DNA of 64,000 bases from Candidatus Roizmanbacteria bacterium RIFCSPLOWO2_01_FULL_40_13 (GCA_001789745.1 MGAN01000004.1:64064-128063), one strand, 5' to 3'; positions 19,056 through 30,420 are shown, counted from the stretch's first letter. Translations and numbers: made by a program. Notes: generated by a model not told the origin, from the letters alone.

Positions 19056-20309
19056 ATGAGATTTTTCCTTGTTCTTACGATTGCTTTGACATTGCTTTTT
19101 ATATTATCTCCATCTGCTTTTGCCGTGACGACCGCAATTATCGAACCCCCCACAACAATTATTTCTGATCCTTTCGCCTTGAAAATCTCAATTGCTGGCG
19201 CAGCTGCTGGAAGCAATTATCTGCGGATTGACCTTTTCAAACCGTCAACGTCGAACTATTTTGGAGAGACATATAACGGAACCGGTTGGTATTCCGAAAG
19301 TGACTTCAATCAATATTTTCCTCTAATTATTGAAGCCGGGGTCAACTGGTTTGGAGAAATTCAAGGACGCATTGGCAATCCTACTTCTGCTCAATACGAC
19401 GGTCCGGGACCCTATAAATTGAGGATAAGGAGGTACACACCATCCGGAAACTATAATTCAGCGGAGGCAAACAATAATGTTACAGACGTCATTATTAATA
19501 TTGTCATACCAACCATCGCTTATACTCCAAATCAACTACCATCTGACACCCCCACCCCCGGCGAAAGCGAAGAACAACCATTGTCTCCCACTGTCACAAT
19601 CACTCAACAAACAATTAGCAATATTTTTCTTTCCGAAGTCATGCCTGATCCGGATTCTGGTCAGCAGGAATGGATTGAAATATATAATAAAAATAGTGTT
19701 CCCGTAGTTTTGGATGAGTGGTGGATCGATGATTTAGAAAAATCAGGCAGCACTCCCAAAAAGTTCACTCTCTCTTTAGATTCTGGTTCCTATGCGGTAT
19801 TTGAATTGTCAACTTCTGTCTTTAATAATGGCGGCGACAGCGTCAGATTATTGGACTCTGAACAAAATGAAGTCGATAGCTTTGAGTATCAAGCATCCGA
19901 AAAAGGTAAAACTTTAGGCAGAACGTCATTTGATAGCGACATTTTTTGCCAGCAAAGTCCGACTTACGCTGCGGAAAATGGACCCTGTCTGACTCAACCC
20001 GCAACTTCAAACAATATATTAGCTTCAGCAACGCCTGTTGGCGCCGGGACTCGAACGCCGACCGCCGCTGCGGCAGAAATACAATCAATCATCTCTCCCG
20101 TCAAATTTTCGTCAATTAAACAAGCTCAACAACCAAACAAAGCTATCGATCTGGCGACGAACAATCAAGTTCTAGGTGAAAAAACTGATATAAATGCAAA
20201 TAAAGCCTCCCGGGTTGGCGCACTGGTTTCCTCTCTTTCTTTTGCTGCTTTTTTTTATTCAATCCTCTCAATATCCTCAATTATTTTTAAACTGAAAATG
20301 GTGTCGTGA
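19056..20309 (+). CDS. Secreted lamin-tail-domain (LTD) protein with C-terminal TM
   Basis: IFLSEVMPDPDSGQQEWIEIYNKNSVPVVLDEWWIDD...DSVRLLDSEQNEVDSFEY. Confidence 0.75.
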   Translation: MRFFLVLTIALTLLFILSPSAFAVTTAIIEPPTTIISDPFALKISIAGAAAGSNYLRIDLFKPSTSNYFGETYNGTGWYSESDFNQYFPLIIEAGVNWFGEIQGRIGNPTSAQYDGPGPYKLRIRRYTPSGNYNSAEANNNVTDVIINIVIPTIAYTPNQLPSDTPTPGESEEQPLSPTVTITQQTISNIFLSEVMPDPDSGQQEWIEIYNKNSVPVVLDEWWIDDLEKSGSTPKKFTLSLDSGSYAVFELSTSVFNNGGDSVRLLDSEQNEVDSFEYQASEKGKTLGRTSFDSDIFCQQSPTYAAENGPCLTQPATSNNILASATPVGAGTRTPTAAAAEIQSIISPVKFSSIKQAQQPNKAIDLATNNQVLGEKTDINANKASRVGALVSSLSFAAFFYSILSISSIIFKLKMVS

Positions 20310-20328
20310 TTATTGTATTATTTTAATA

Positions 20329-20736
20329 ATGGAAAAAATATCTCGCTTCCTCTACTATTGGTTTCCGCCCGTTATCTGGATGGTTACTATTTTCTTTTTT
20401 TCATCACGCTTAAGTACAGAGGTAACGGGTGAATTTGTCGTTGACTTCATTTTTTTCAAATCCCTGCATTTGATCGAATATGCAATTCTTTATTTTTTCC
20501 TTTTCAGGGCATTCTTCTCAATTAATAATCAACAATTATCAATTAACTATAAATTCTTCCTTCCGCTCATTCTCTCTCTTATCTATGCAGTATCCGACGA
20601 AATTCATCAAACCTTTGTTCCCACCAGAGAAGGTAAAATCCGCGATGTTTTAATAGATTCCAGCGGCATCCTGGTAATGTATATTTATATTAAGACAAAT
20701 TTGCGGAAAATTAAGAAATTTTTTTACATAAAATGA
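20329..20736 (+). CDS. VanZ-like family protein
   Basis: AVSDEIHQTFVPTREGKIRDVLIDSSG. Confidence 0.85.
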   Translation: MEKISRFLYYWFPPVIWMVTIFFFSSRLSTEVTGEFVVDFIFFKSLHLIEYAILYFFLFRAFFSINNQQLSINYKFFLPLILSLIYAVSDEIHQTFVPTREGKIRDVLIDSSGILVMYIYIKTNLRKIKKFFYIK

Positions 20737-21626
20737 ACAAGCTAAAACTATTTATTCGTAACATTTTTATTCCTCATCCGGGTAACAACTATCGTTCCAA
20801 AGCTCTTCATATAGATTCCCTTACTTACTATTTACTCTTTTTCCTGCTTCTTACTTTTACTTTTAAGTTGTTTTATCTAAAAACTGGAGAAGTGCTTGGT
20901 TTTGCCACTGATATTACTGTGGATAAACTTTACCTGTTGACTAATGAGGTCAGACAGAAAAAACAATTAGCCCCTCTTGCTTATAACGTAAAACTGGCCG
21001 TAGCTGCACAAAAAAAAGCACAAGACATACTAAGTAAAAACTATTGGTCACATTATGGACCTGATGGTGCCACGCCCTGGGATTTTATACTCTCTTCCGG
21101 ATATGCCTATGAATATGCCGGAGAAAACTTGGCTAAGAATTTCCTCTTCAGCGATGGTGTTATTCAAGCCTGGATGAACTCTCCGTCACATCGGGAAAAT
21201 ATCCTAAGACAAGAATATAGCGATGTGGGCTTTGCTACTGCTAACGGAATTTTAAATGGAGAAGAAACTACGGTAATTGTTCAAATGTTAGGCAAACCTC
21301 AATCTTCAGCAATCGCGAAACAGCCAGAAATTAATTCTGTTGCGGTTGAAGCTCGATCAACCACTGTGGACCAAAATCCAACCGTTGGACGGCAACCTGT
21401 TATCATGGCTCAAAAGACTAAGCAACCGAACAAAAATATTAGTCTGTTTGCTTTCAACTCAAGTCTGATTTTTCTGGCATTTTTATTCTTGGCTTTAATT
21501 TTAGATCTGCATTTTGTCAATAAGTTACGAATCGTCCGCATTACCGGTAAAAATCTTGCCCATTTAATCTTTATTGGATTTATTTTTCTAGGTTTATTAT
21601 CAATTATTAAAGGTTCGATACTCTAA
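20733..21626 (+). CDS. CAP (SCP/PR1) domain membrane protein
   Basis: LTNEVRQKKQLAPLAYN...YAGENLAKNF...WMNSPSHRENILRQEYSDVGFA. Confidence 0.88.
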   Translation: MNKLKLFIRNIFIPHPGNNYRSKALHIDSLTYYLLFFLLLTFTFKLFYLKTGEVLGFATDITVDKLYLLTNEVRQKKQLAPLAYNVKLAVAAQKKAQDILSKNYWSHYGPDGATPWDFILSSGYAYEYAGENLAKNFLFSDGVIQAWMNSPSHRENILRQEYSDVGFATANGILNGEETTVIVQMLGKPQSSAIAKQPEINSVAVEARSTTVDQNPTVGRQPVIMAQKTKQPNKNISLFAFNSSLIFLAFLFLALILDLHFVNKLRIVRITGKNLAHLIFIGFIFLGLLSIIKGSIL

Positions 21627-21631
21627 ATTCT

Positions 21632-21916
21632 ATGAAGACTGCTCTTGGTCATCTGAAAAAAGAGTTTCAAAATCATCTTTTCGACTATCTGGTCTTGCTG
21701 ACGGGCGGCATTTTTTTCTTAATAGCACTTAATCTATTTCGTGGCGATAGGCTTTCAGAATTCATTATTTTATTCATCTTCATCTGTTTTTATATTCTCT
21801 GGGGTATTTACCACCATATCATAAAAGACGGCATCCATCTCAAAATTGTGGTAGAATACATACTCATTGCATTCACTCTAATGTTTGTATTCAAGATGAT
21901 CATTATGCCCTACTAA
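21632..21916 (+). CDS. Small multi-TM protein
   Basis: 94 aa, three predicted TM segments, operonic spacing. Confidence 0.55.
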   Translation: MKTALGHLKKEFQNHLFDYLVLLTGGIFFLIALNLFRGDRLSEFIILFIFICFYILWGIYHHIIKDGIHLKIVVEYILIAFTLMFVFKMIIMPY

Positions 21917-21917
21917 T

Positions 21918-22649
21918 ATGAAAGGAATGATTCTGGCCGGAGGCCTGGCAACTCGACTCAGACCGCTTACCTTGGTTACCAACAAACACTTGCTTCCAGT
22001 CTATAACAAACCGATGATTTACTATCCAATGGAAGTGATGAAGACGCTGGGGATCAAAGAAGTGCTTCTTTCCACCTCACCCGATCACTCCGGTGAATTT
22101 ACCAATCTTCTTGGTGCTGGAGAACAGTTTAATTTGAAATTGTACTATGCCATACAAAAAAATCCCAAAGGAGGAATAGCTCATGCCATTAGTCTCGCAA
22201 AAGAATTTGTCTCCAATGATAAATTGATAGTAATTTTGGGAGATAATATTTTTGACGGAGGAGTCATTAAAACTGCGGTAAAAAAATTTAATAAAAACTC
22301 TCATGGAGCTATGATTTTTGGAGTCAAAATACCAACCAAAACCAAACAATATGGAGTAATCGAGGTGGATAAAGATGGGACAGTTCTGTCCATTGAAGAA
22401 AAACCGGAACATCCTAAGTCTGATATTATTCAAACTGGAATTTATCTGTATGATCATCGTGTCTTTGATTTCATCAAAAAATTAAAGCCTTCTGCCAGAG
22501 GTGAGCTCGAGGTTACAGATCTAAATAATTTTTATCTTAAGGAGGGTTCCCTGACTTGCGGTTTTATAGACTGGTGGATCGATGCGGGTACCTCTTACGA
22601 TGAACTGTTACGCGCCAACAATCTGGTAGCAGAAAAAGTAACAAAATGA
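21918..22649 (+). CDS. Sugar-1-phosphate nucleotidyltransferase (RmlA-like)
   Basis: MKGMILAGGLATRLRPLTLVTNKHLLPVYNKPMIYYPME. Confidence 0.9.
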   Translation: MKGMILAGGLATRLRPLTLVTNKHLLPVYNKPMIYYPMEVMKTLGIKEVLLSTSPDHSGEFTNLLGAGEQFNLKLYYAIQKNPKGGIAHAISLAKEFVSNDKLIVILGDNIFDGGVIKTAVKKFNKNSHGAMIFGVKIPTKTKQYGVIEVDKDGTVLSIEEKPEHPKSDIIQTGIYLYDHRVFDFIKKLKPSARGELEVTDLNNFYLKEGSLTCGFIDWWIDAGTSYDELLRANNLVAEKVTK

Positions 22650-22699
22650 AACTGAATAATTGATTTGACTTTTTATCACTTTTTTTTCAAAATTGTCTA

Positions 22700-22975
22700 A
22701 TGGATACTACACAATTGCTGTTAACTATTGTACTCACGGTAACAACTGTTTTATTGGTTGCGGTCGGAATTCAACTTATCTTTATCTTAAAAGAAATACG
22801 TAAAACTTTTTCCAAAATCAATCAGATTGTTGAGAATTTTGAAAAAGTAGGCATGTCGGTTCAACATAGTTTTTCCGAAATAAGCGGATTTGTATCTGGT
22901 CTAAAATCCGTCTTTAAGGTTATAGATTTTATCCATACAAAAAAAAGTGGCAAGCCAAAATCAAATCAAACCTAG
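22700..22975 (+). CDS. Small membrane protein, DUF948-like
   Basis: N-terminal TM followed by amphipathic helix; overlaps next ORF. Confidence 0.45.
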   Translation: MDTTQLLLTIVLTVTTVLLVAVGIQLIFILKEIRKTFSKINQIVENFEKVGMSVQHSFSEISGFVSGLKSVFKVIDFIHTKKSGKPKSNQT

Positions 22976-23252
22976 CCTCAATGTCAACAACAATTTCAAC
23001 AGTCTCTGGGTAGGTTTTGCTTTTGGAGCTGTAACAGCATCAGCCTTGGTTTTTCTGCTGGGGACAAAAAAAGGTCGCGATCTGCTTAAAAAAATATTGG
23101 ACGTGACGGATAATCTTCAGGAGAACGCCTTATTCATAGCCGAACAAATTGAAGAAGCCTTTATTGAAAAAGAAAAAAATCCAACCATTCATAAAGAAGC
23201 AAAACCTGTCTTAGGTAATCTGCTGGATAAGATGAAATTATTAAGAAACTAA
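22947..23252 (+). CDS. YtxH-like small membrane protein
   Basis: GFAFGAVTASALVFLLGTKKGRDLLKKI. Confidence 0.55.
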   Translation: MASQNQIKPSLNVNNNFNSLWVGFAFGAVTASALVFLLGTKKGRDLLKKILDVTDNLQENALFIAEQIEEAFIEKEKNPTIHKEAKPVLGNLLDKMKLLRN

Positions 23253-23304
23253 CCTGTTCAACTATGCTCAGGACTATCCCGAAAGTCCTGAAATATAAAT
23301 TCAC

Positions 23305-23333
23305 TTGACAATATTGAACGACTCGTGTATAGT
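23305..23333 (+). promoter_or_regulatory. Sigma-70 promoter of rpoBC operon (TTGACA-N17-TATAGT)
   Basis: TTGACA 23305-23310, TATAGT 23328-23333. Confidence 0.75.
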
Positions 23334-23349
23334 TTATTATCTTTATTCC

Positions 23350-23377
23350 AACCCCTTATTATTTAAGGGTTTTTTTA
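23350..23377 (+). terminator. Leader hairpin-terminator (attenuator candidate) between promoter and rpoB
   Basis: aaCCCcTTAttatTTAAGGGtttttttatt. Confidence 0.6.
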
Positions 23378-23409
23378 TTGTTAAAAAAAATTAACAAGTT
23401 CCCCAGAGA

Positions 23410-26400
23410 ATGATTCAGATCAATTCATCTAGCTCCCTTGCTCAAAAAAAAACTCATCTCGGCGAAGAGGATAAAGAGTTAAAAAACTTTGATCTAATTG
23501 AAGTTCAAAAGCTTTCTTGGAATAAATTTATCAATCAGGATCTAAAACAGATATTTAAAGAATTTTTTCCCGTGGACGACTATACGGGAAAAAAATTCAG
23601 TCTTCAATTTGAAGACGTTTTCTTCGGAGAACCAAGGCATCCGCTGGAACTTTGTCTGCAGAAAAAACTAACTTTTGACGCTCCCGTTTATGTCAAATTA
23701 AAACTCCTAAATAAAAAAACCGGTTCCGAACGGACCCAAGAAGTTTACTTCTTCAATCTACCCAAAATGACTGATCGTGGCACATTTATCATCAATGGGA
23801 TTGAAAGAGCGATTATCAACCAAATCGTCAGATCTCCGGGAGTTTATTTTACAGCCGAGATTGATAAAACAACAGGGCTTACTTTATATAACGCGGAAAT
23901 TAGACCTTATATCGGCGCTTGGCTTGATATAACTATAAATAAAAATAACCTAATAGAAATGAAGGTCAATAAAAAAAGAAAGTTTTTCGCCACGGTACTT
24001 TTGAGGGCATATGCCGGAGAAAGCAATGCTCAAATTCTTGCAGATTTTAAAGAGTTAGATAAGGATTTAATCGAAAAATATCTTGAGCCAACCCTAAAAA
24101 AAGATCAGACTAAAGATAAAAATTCTGCCGTCCTTGAAATTTATCGAAAAGTAAGACCGGGTGAGCCGCTGATTTTAGATAACGCCTACGAAACTCTTGA
24201 AAATTTATTTTTTAATCACCGTCGTTATTCTTTGGCAAATGTAGGCAGATATAAACTTAATAAAAAATTACAGCTTGAACTGGCTATCGAACGGGAAAAC
24301 CATCTTCTATCCAAACAAGACATGGTCGAAACCATTAAATACCTAATCAATTTAACTAAAGGTAATGGGAGTTTTGACGATATAGATCATCTTGGCAATC
24401 GTCGTCTAAGAACGGTAGGCGAATTGGTAAGTATGTATGGAATTCGGGTAGGCATGGTGCGGGTAGAACGTGAGATTAAAGAAAGAATGAGTTTGGTTGC
24501 CGGTGAAACTAACGTTTCCCCATCCCAAATTGTCAACTCAAAACCGTTAATTGTTGCGATAAATTCATTTTTCAGAACTAGTCAGCTCTCCACGATTGTG
24601 GATCAAACTAACCCTCTTTCAGAACTTGATAATTTAAGAAGGATAACCGTAGGGGGACCTGGCGGAATCGAAAAAGAAAGAGCTTCATTTTCTATCAGAG
24701 ATATTTCCTCATCCCAATATGGAAGAATTTGTCCTATACGTTCACCAGAGGGACCAAACATCGGAGTCGTCACTTATATGGCGTTATATTCTCGCGTAAA
24801 TAAATTTGGTTTCCTCGAAACACCATATCGTAAAATAGTCAAAGAAAAAAAAGACAACAAAGTTAAAGTCAGACTATCTGAAGAAACCGTCTACCTTCAG
24901 GCTGACGATGAAGAGCAATATCATATTACTTCCAATAATACTAATATCGACAAGAACGGTTACGTCATTGACGAGCAAGTTGTCTGTCGCTATGGGGGCG
25001 AAATAGTAGAGGTGCCGGCGGTAAATCTTGACTATATTGACATCTCACCCCGTCAGGTTATTGGAGCTTCAGCAGCTCTGATACCCTTTTTACAAAATGA
25101 CGATGCCAGCCGCGCCTTGATGGGTACTCACATGCAATGTCAAGCGGTTCCTTTGGTCTCTCCTCATTCGCCAATTGTTGGCACAGGACTGGAAACTAAA
25201 ATAGCTTCAGCACTCAATCGTACTATTTTTGCTAAAGACGATGGGGTAGTAACATATGTAGACTCAGAAAAAATTGTCATTAAAACTAAAAATAACAAAG
25301 AAGCCGCTTATCAACTGCAAAGATACGTCAGGACTAACAAAGATATCGTATTTGATCAAAAACCGCGAGTGGAACCGGGACAAAAAATCAAAAAAGGGCA
25401 GATTTTGGTCGATGGTCCTTCAACTGATAATGGCAGACTTGCACTCGGTCAAAATTTAGTAGTCGCCTATACTTCACTAAACGGATTAGGCTATGAAGAT
25501 GGTTTTGTTATCTCGGACAGACTGATTAAAGACGACGTCCTCACATCGATCACTTCAGAAGAATTTATTGCGGATTTGGTCGATACCAAACTGGGGCCGG
25601 AAGAACTGACGCGGGATATACCTAATGTGCGGGAGGAAGTATTGCAGAATTTAGACAAAGAAGGTTTGGTTGTAGTAGGTTCGGAGATAACAAGCGGTGA
25701 TATTTTGGTCGGCAAAGTCGCTCCCAAAGGCGAAAAAGAGCTCACGGCAGAAGAAAGATTGTTAAGGGCCATTTTTGGCGAGAAAGCCAAAGATGTAAAA
25801 GATACTTCTCTGCGTATCCCTTATGGTAAAAAGGGGACGGTGGTGGGACTGGAGATCATAGATTCGAAAAAAGATCCCAATGAGCTTGAACCTAGTGTTT
25901 TAAAAAGAATTATTGTAACTACAGCCCAACTTAGAAAAATATCGGTCGGTGATAAACTCGCCGGGAGACACGGTAACAAAGGCGTTATTTCCAAGATACT
26001 ACCAGAATGGGATATGCCATATTTGGAAGATGGAACACCGGTAGATGTAATTCTTTCGCCTCTTTCTATACTCTCGCGTATGAATTTAGGACAACTATTC
26101 GAAACATTGTTAGGCCTTATTGCTCAATATAAAAATCATCATATAACCGTTCCTGTCTTTGAGAAAGTCAAGGAACAATTTATTACCTCTGAACTCAAAA
26201 AACTTGGACTTCCTATGAATGGAAAAGTCAAGCTATATGACGGACAAACCGGCCAACCATACGATAAAAATGTTTTTGTTGGAATCGGCTATATCATGAA
26301 GCTCATTCATATGGTTGAAGACAAATTTCATGCCCGTTCAGTTGGCCCTTATTCTTTGGTGACACAACAGCCACTGGGTGGAAAATCCCAAATGGGTGGA

Positions 26401-26625
26401 CAAAGATTCGGCGAGATGGAAGTATGGGCTCTTGAAACTCACCGTGTACCTTATACATTACAGGAAATGCTGACGATAAAGAGCGATGATGTCAGAGGTC
26501 GCACCAAAGCTTTTGAATCAATTATCAAAAAAATAGATATTCCACAGTCAAATGTACCAGAATCTTTTCATGTCTTAATGAAAGAATTAAACTCTTTGGG
26601 ATTGGCAATTGATTACATCAAATAA
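23410..26625 (+). CDS. rpoB: RNA polymerase subunit beta
   Basis: SQLSTIVDQTNPLSELDNLRRI, GRICPIRSPEGPNIG, GDKLAGRHGNKGVIS, GGKSQMGGQRFGEMEVWALE. Confidence 0.98.
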   Translation: MIQINSSSSLAQKKTHLGEEDKELKNFDLIEVQKLSWNKFINQDLKQIFKEFFPVDDYTGKKFSLQFEDVFFGEPRHPLELCLQKKLTFDAPVYVKLKLLNKKTGSERTQEVYFFNLPKMTDRGTFIINGIERAIINQIVRSPGVYFTAEIDKTTGLTLYNAEIRPYIGAWLDITINKNNLIEMKVNKKRKFFATVLLRAYAGESNAQILADFKELDKDLIEKYLEPTLKKDQTKDKNSAVLEIYRKVRPGEPLILDNAYETLENLFFNHRRYSLANVGRYKLNKKLQLELAIERENHLLSKQDMVETIKYLINLTKGNGSFDDIDHLGNRRLRTVGELVSMYGIRVGMVRVEREIKERMSLVAGETNVSPSQIVNSKPLIVAINSFFRTSQLSTIVDQTNPLSELDNLRRITVGGPGGIEKERASFSIRDISSSQYGRICPIRSPEGPNIGVVTYMALYSRVNKFGFLETPYRKIVKEKKDNKVKVRLSEETVYLQADDEEQYHITSNNTNIDKNGYVIDEQVVCRYGGEIVEVPAVNLDYIDISPRQVIGASAALIPFLQNDDASRALMGTHMQCQAVPLVSPHSPIVGTGLETKIASALNRTIFAKDDGVVTYVDSEKIVIKTKNNKEAAYQLQRYVRTNKDIVFDQKPRVEPGQKIKKGQILVDGPSTDNGRLALGQNLVVAYTSLNGLGYEDGFVISDRLIKDDVLTSITSEEFIADLVDTKLGPEELTRDIPNVREEVLQNLDKEGLVVVGSEITSGDILVGKVAPKGEKELTAEERLLRAIFGEKAKDVKDTSLRIPYGKKGTVVGLEIIDSKKDPNELEPSVLKRIIVTTAQLRKISVGDKLAGRHGNKGVISKILPEWDMPYLEDGTPVDVILSPLSILSRMNLGQLFETLLGLIAQYKNHHITVPVFEKVKEQFITSELKKLGLPMNGKVKLYDGQTGQPYDKNVFVGIGYIMKLIHMVEDKFHARSVGPYSLVTQQPLGGKSQMGGQRFGEMEVWALETHRVPYTLQEMLTIKSDDVRGRTKAFESIIKKIDIPQSNVPESFHVLMKELNSLGLAIDYIK

Positions 26626-26628
26626 ACT

Positions 26629-29600
26629 ATGGAAAATACAGATTTAGTTGATTTTTCCGGTCTTCGCATCAGTCTTGCTTCTCCTGAAGTGATCTCCAAA
26701 TGGTCTCATGGAGAAGTTACAAAACCCGAAACCATAAACTATCGTACTTTCAGGTCAGAAAAAGACGGTCTCTTCGATGAAAGAATTTTTGGACCTACCA
26801 AAGATTACGAGTGTTATTGCGGTAAATATAAAAGAATCCGCTATAAAGGCATTGTCTGTGACCGTTGCGGTGTCGAGATCACGACCTCGGCAGTGCGTCG
26901 AGAAAGAATGGGCCACATCAAGCTTGCCTCCCCAATCGCCCATATTTGGTATTTCAAAGGACCTTCTTCAGTTTTAAGTACGATACTTGAGATCCCTCCC
27001 CATTCATTGGAACGAATAATATACTACGCTCTCTATCTGGTAAAAAATGTCGACAAAGAAAAACAAAAGCAATCTATCAAAATAATCCAGGATCTTGAAA
27101 AAAATGAAATTGATAATCTGGAAAGTGAACATCGAGTGAATCAAGATAGGACCGAGGCGGAATTTAAAAAACAAAAGTCAGATCTGCTAGAAAAAATAGC
27201 CAACAAAGAACAAAGAGAAATTGCCGAACAAGAGCTTGAATTTAAATTGAGAGAGCAACTTAAATTATTATCAGACAAATTTATTGATCAAAAAAATCAA
27301 AAATCCAGTTTTTTTGATCGACTTATTAAGATAATGAGGTCATTAAAGTATTTAAACACGATTGAAGAAGACGACTTTTTATATATGAAAGAACATAAAG
27401 CAGACGGCTTTATCGAGTCGGGAATGGGTTCGGAAGTCGTCTATGAGATTCTATCCTCTTTTGATCTTAATAAAAAATATAGCGAGGCCTTAAAAGAACT
27501 CAATGAAGTCAAAGGAGAAAGAAGAAACAAATTACTCAAAAAAGTCCGCTACCTTGAGTCATTTGTTAAGGCTAATATTTCCCCAAAATGGGCAATCCTC
27601 ACCGTGTTACCGGTTATTCCGCCGGACCTTCGTCCTGTAGTGCAGCTTCCTGGCGGTAAATTTGCCACGTCAGATCTTAATGATTTTTATCGCAGGGTTA
27701 TCAACAGAAATAATCGATTAAAACAACTGATTGATTTTGGAGCGCCGGAAATTATTCTTCGCAATGAGAAAAGAATGCTCCAGGAAGCGGTAGACTCGTT
27801 AATAGATCTTCAGAAATCAAGAGGCAGAGCTCGATCCCGAGGCGCTGCGTCAAAAATACAAAAATCCTTATCCGATATACTTCGCGGTAAACAAGGTCGA
27901 TTTAGACAAAATCTCTTGGGTAAAAGAGTTGACTACTCCGGCCGATCGACCATAATTGTCGGTCCGGAACTTAATCTACATCAATGCGGTCTGCCAAAAG
28001 AAATGGCTTTGGAATTGTTTAAACCCTTCCTGCTACACGAAATCATAGTTAGGGGTCTTGCTCCAAATATAAAAAGCGCTAAAAACTACCTAGAAAAAAA
28101 AGAACCGATTGTCTATGATATCTTGGAAGAAATCTCAAAAGATCATCCGGTTTTGTTGAACCGCGCCCCAACGCTTCATAAACTCTCTATTCTCGGATTT
28201 TATCCCGTCCTTACCGATTCATATGCAATAAAACTTCATCCAACAGTTTGCGCTGGGTATAACGCTGACTTTGATGGAGACGCAATGGGAGTTTTTCTTC
28301 CTTTATCCAGAAACGCCATTGATGAAGTTAAGTCGCGAATGCTGCCTTTTCATAATCTGCTCAAGCCTGCCGATGGTACACCCATCGTCTTACCCAACAA
28401 AGAGATGGCCTTAGGCTGTTATTATATTACCACCTTTGACGCCCGTTATAATGAATCGCCCGATAATAAATTAAAATATTTTAGCACGGATAACGAAGCG
28501 TTGATTGCCTTTCAATTCAAAAAAATCTTATTAAGACAACCTATTTTTGTCAAAGTAAAAGACCATCTATTAAAAACTTCGGTTGGCCGAATAATTTTTA
28601 ACCAAGCGCTACCGAGTAAGCTCGGTTATATCAATCAAGAAGTAAAAGCCTCTTCCCTAAAGCAGATTGTCATGAAAACCATGAAGATCTTGGATAATCA
28701 GGAAGTCGGCGCATTGATTGATAGGCTAAAAGAAATTGGCTTTTGGGGAGCAACAATTGCTGGCGGATTGTCTTTTTCGGTGTTTGACTGTGTAATTATC
28801 AAAAAAAAAGCAGACATGTTAAAACTGGTGGAAAAAGAGGTTGAAAAAGTTCAAAAAAATTATCGCCAAGGTCTTCTTACCTTGGAAGAGAAAAAACGCT
28901 ACACCAATAAACTTTGGATCGAGCTGACCGAAAAACTGGCGTCTCTCACCTGGAATGCACTTGATGAGGAAAACCCAGTAAAATTAGCTATAAAATCAGA
29001 GGGCCCCAGAGCTTCACGCGAACAACTTAAGCAGCTTTCGGCTATTAAAGGCTTGGTGGTTGATCCTTTAGGAAAAATTATTGAAGTCCCAACTAAATCA
29101 AATTACCGCGAAGGTCTATCTATTTTCGAGTACGTTATTAACGCGCGTGGCGCGAGAAAAGGACTAACAGACTCCGCACTCAAAACTGCTGACGCCGGAT
29201 ACCTGACTCGTCGCTTAGTAGATGTTGCACATGACATGATCGTCAGAGAAGAGAACTGCGGTATAGCTGATGGATTAACCATAAGCATTACTGATACCCG
29301 GGGAGAAAAATTTATCGATAGAATCAAGGGTCGTTTCTTGGCAAAAGATTTATATACTGAAAATAAAAAACTATTACTTAAGGCAAACGAATTGATTGAC
29401 GAAGATAAAATCCAGTTAATCACTAAATCTGGAATTGCTAAAGTTGTCGTTCGCTCCCCGCTTTATTGTCAATCTAAATATGGCGTCTGTCAAAGTTGTT
29501 ATGGTCTCGACCTCTCAAATAATAATCTCGTTGAAATCGGAGTCCCTGTAGGTGTAATCGCAGCCCAATCAATCGGTGAACCCGGCACACAATTAACCAT

Positions 29601-30420
29601 GAGGGTTAGGCATTTTGGAGGGATTGTTATTTCAGACGTTACTCAAGGACTACCGAGAGTTGAGGAATTGTTCGAAACCAGAACTCCAAAAGTTGTTTCA
29701 CCCATTATAGAAAATAGAGGTAGGATCTCTGTTCAAGAAGATACAAAGAGAGAGGTTTATTTGGTAAAAGTGACTTCATCTGACACAACCCCGCCGACAG
29801 AACAAGAATATGCTATTCCCATGTCGCAAAAACTTAAAGTCGAAGACGGTCAGTTAGTCAATGTAGGAACTCAACTTTCTGAAGGTTATTTGGATGTAGA
29901 TGATATTTTAACCATCAAAGGACTGCGCTCTGCTCAATTTTACCTGCTTGACGAGATTCAAAAAGTCTATGAATCGCAAGGTATCAACATCCATGATAAG
30001 CACTTTGAGGTGATTATCAGAAAAATGAGCGATAAGGTGATTATCGAAGACGAAGGTGATACTTCCTTTATTAAAGACGAGGTCGTTTCAAAAATTCGCT
30101 TCGGAGAAGAAAATAAAAAAATACTGGCTCAGGGAGGAAAACCTGCGGTTGGTAAAATCTCGATCTTGGGAATTACTCGAGCTGCCATCTACACGGATTC
30201 CTGGTTATCAGCCGCTTCTTTTGAACAGACTACCAATGTCTTAAGTTCTGCGGCGATCAAAGGTCAAATAGATTACTTGTTAGGCTTGAAGGAAAATGTT
30301 ATAATTGGCAGACTTATTCCCGTAACCAAAGATCTAATTGAAAAATATTACGGGAGGTTCTTAAGCAAATATGCCCACGATCAACCAACTAATCAAAAAA
30401 AAGAGGAAGAGTCGAATTAA
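26629..30420 (+). CDS. rpoC: RNA polymerase subunit beta'
   Basis: [28 protein letters not shown]. Confidence 0.98.
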   Translation: MENTDLVDFSGLRISLASPEVISKWSHGEVTKPETINYRTFRSEKDGLFDERIFGPTKDYECYCGKYKRIRYKGIVCDRCGVEITTSAVRRERMGHIKLASPIAHIWYFKGPSSVLSTILEIPPHSLERIIYYALYLVKNVDKEKQKQSIKIIQDLEKNEIDNLESEHRVNQDRTEAEFKKQKSDLLEKIANKEQREIAEQELEFKLREQLKLLSDKFIDQKNQKSSFFDRLIKIMRSLKYLNTIEEDDFLYMKEHKADGFIESGMGSEVVYEILSSFDLNKKYSEALKELNEVKGERRNKLLKKVRYLESFVKANISPKWAILTVLPVIPPDLRPVVQLPGGKFATSDLNDFYRRVINRNNRLKQLIDFGAPEIILRNEKRMLQEAVDSLIDLQKSRGRARSRGAASKIQKSLSDILRGKQGRFRQNLLGKRVDYSGRSTIIVGPELNLHQCGLPKEMALELFKPFLLHEIIVRGLAPNIKSAKNYLEKKEPIVYDILEEISKDHPVLLNRAPTLHKLSILGFYPVLTDSYAIKLHPTVCAGYNADFDGDAMGVFLPLSRNAIDEVKSRMLPFHNLLKPADGTPIVLPNKEMALGCYYITTFDARYNESPDNKLKYFSTDNEALIAFQFKKILLRQPIFVKVKDHLLKTSVGRIIFNQALPSKLGYINQEVKASSLKQIVMKTMKILDNQEVGALIDRLKEIGFWGATIAGGLSFSVFDCVIIKKKADMLKLVEKEVEKVQKNYRQGLLTLEEKKRYTNKLWIELTEKLASLTWNALDEENPVKLAIKSEGPRASREQLKQLSAIKGLVVDPLGKIIEVPTKSNYREGLSIFEYVINARGARKGLTDSALKTADAGYLTRRLVDVAHDMIVREENCGIADGLTISITDTRGEKFIDRIKGRFLAKDLYTENKKLLLKANELIDEDKIQLITKSGIAKVVVRSPLYCQSKYGVCQSCYGLDLSNNNLVEIGVPVGVIAAQSIGEPGTQLTMRVRHFGGIVISDVTQGLPRVEELFETRTPKVVSPIIENRGRISVQEDTKREVYLVKVTSSDTTPPTEQEYAIPMSQKLKVEDGQLVNVGTQLSEGYLDVDDILTIKGLRSAQFYLLDEIQKVYESQGINIHDKHFEVIIRKMSDKVIIEDEGDTSFIKDEVVSKIRFGEENKKILAQGGKPAVGKISILGITRAAIYTDSWLSAASFEQTTNVLSSAAIKGQIDYLLGLKENVIIGRLIPVTKDLIEKYYGRFLSKYAHDQPTNQKKEEESN

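Noticed and set aside
20035-20090. tRNA T-arm-like string (reverse strand GGTCGGCGTTCGAGTCCCGGCGCCA) within the LTD gene
   Set aside because: T-stem does not pair properly and no D or anticodon arm is present; probably chance or a small fragment inside coding sequence.
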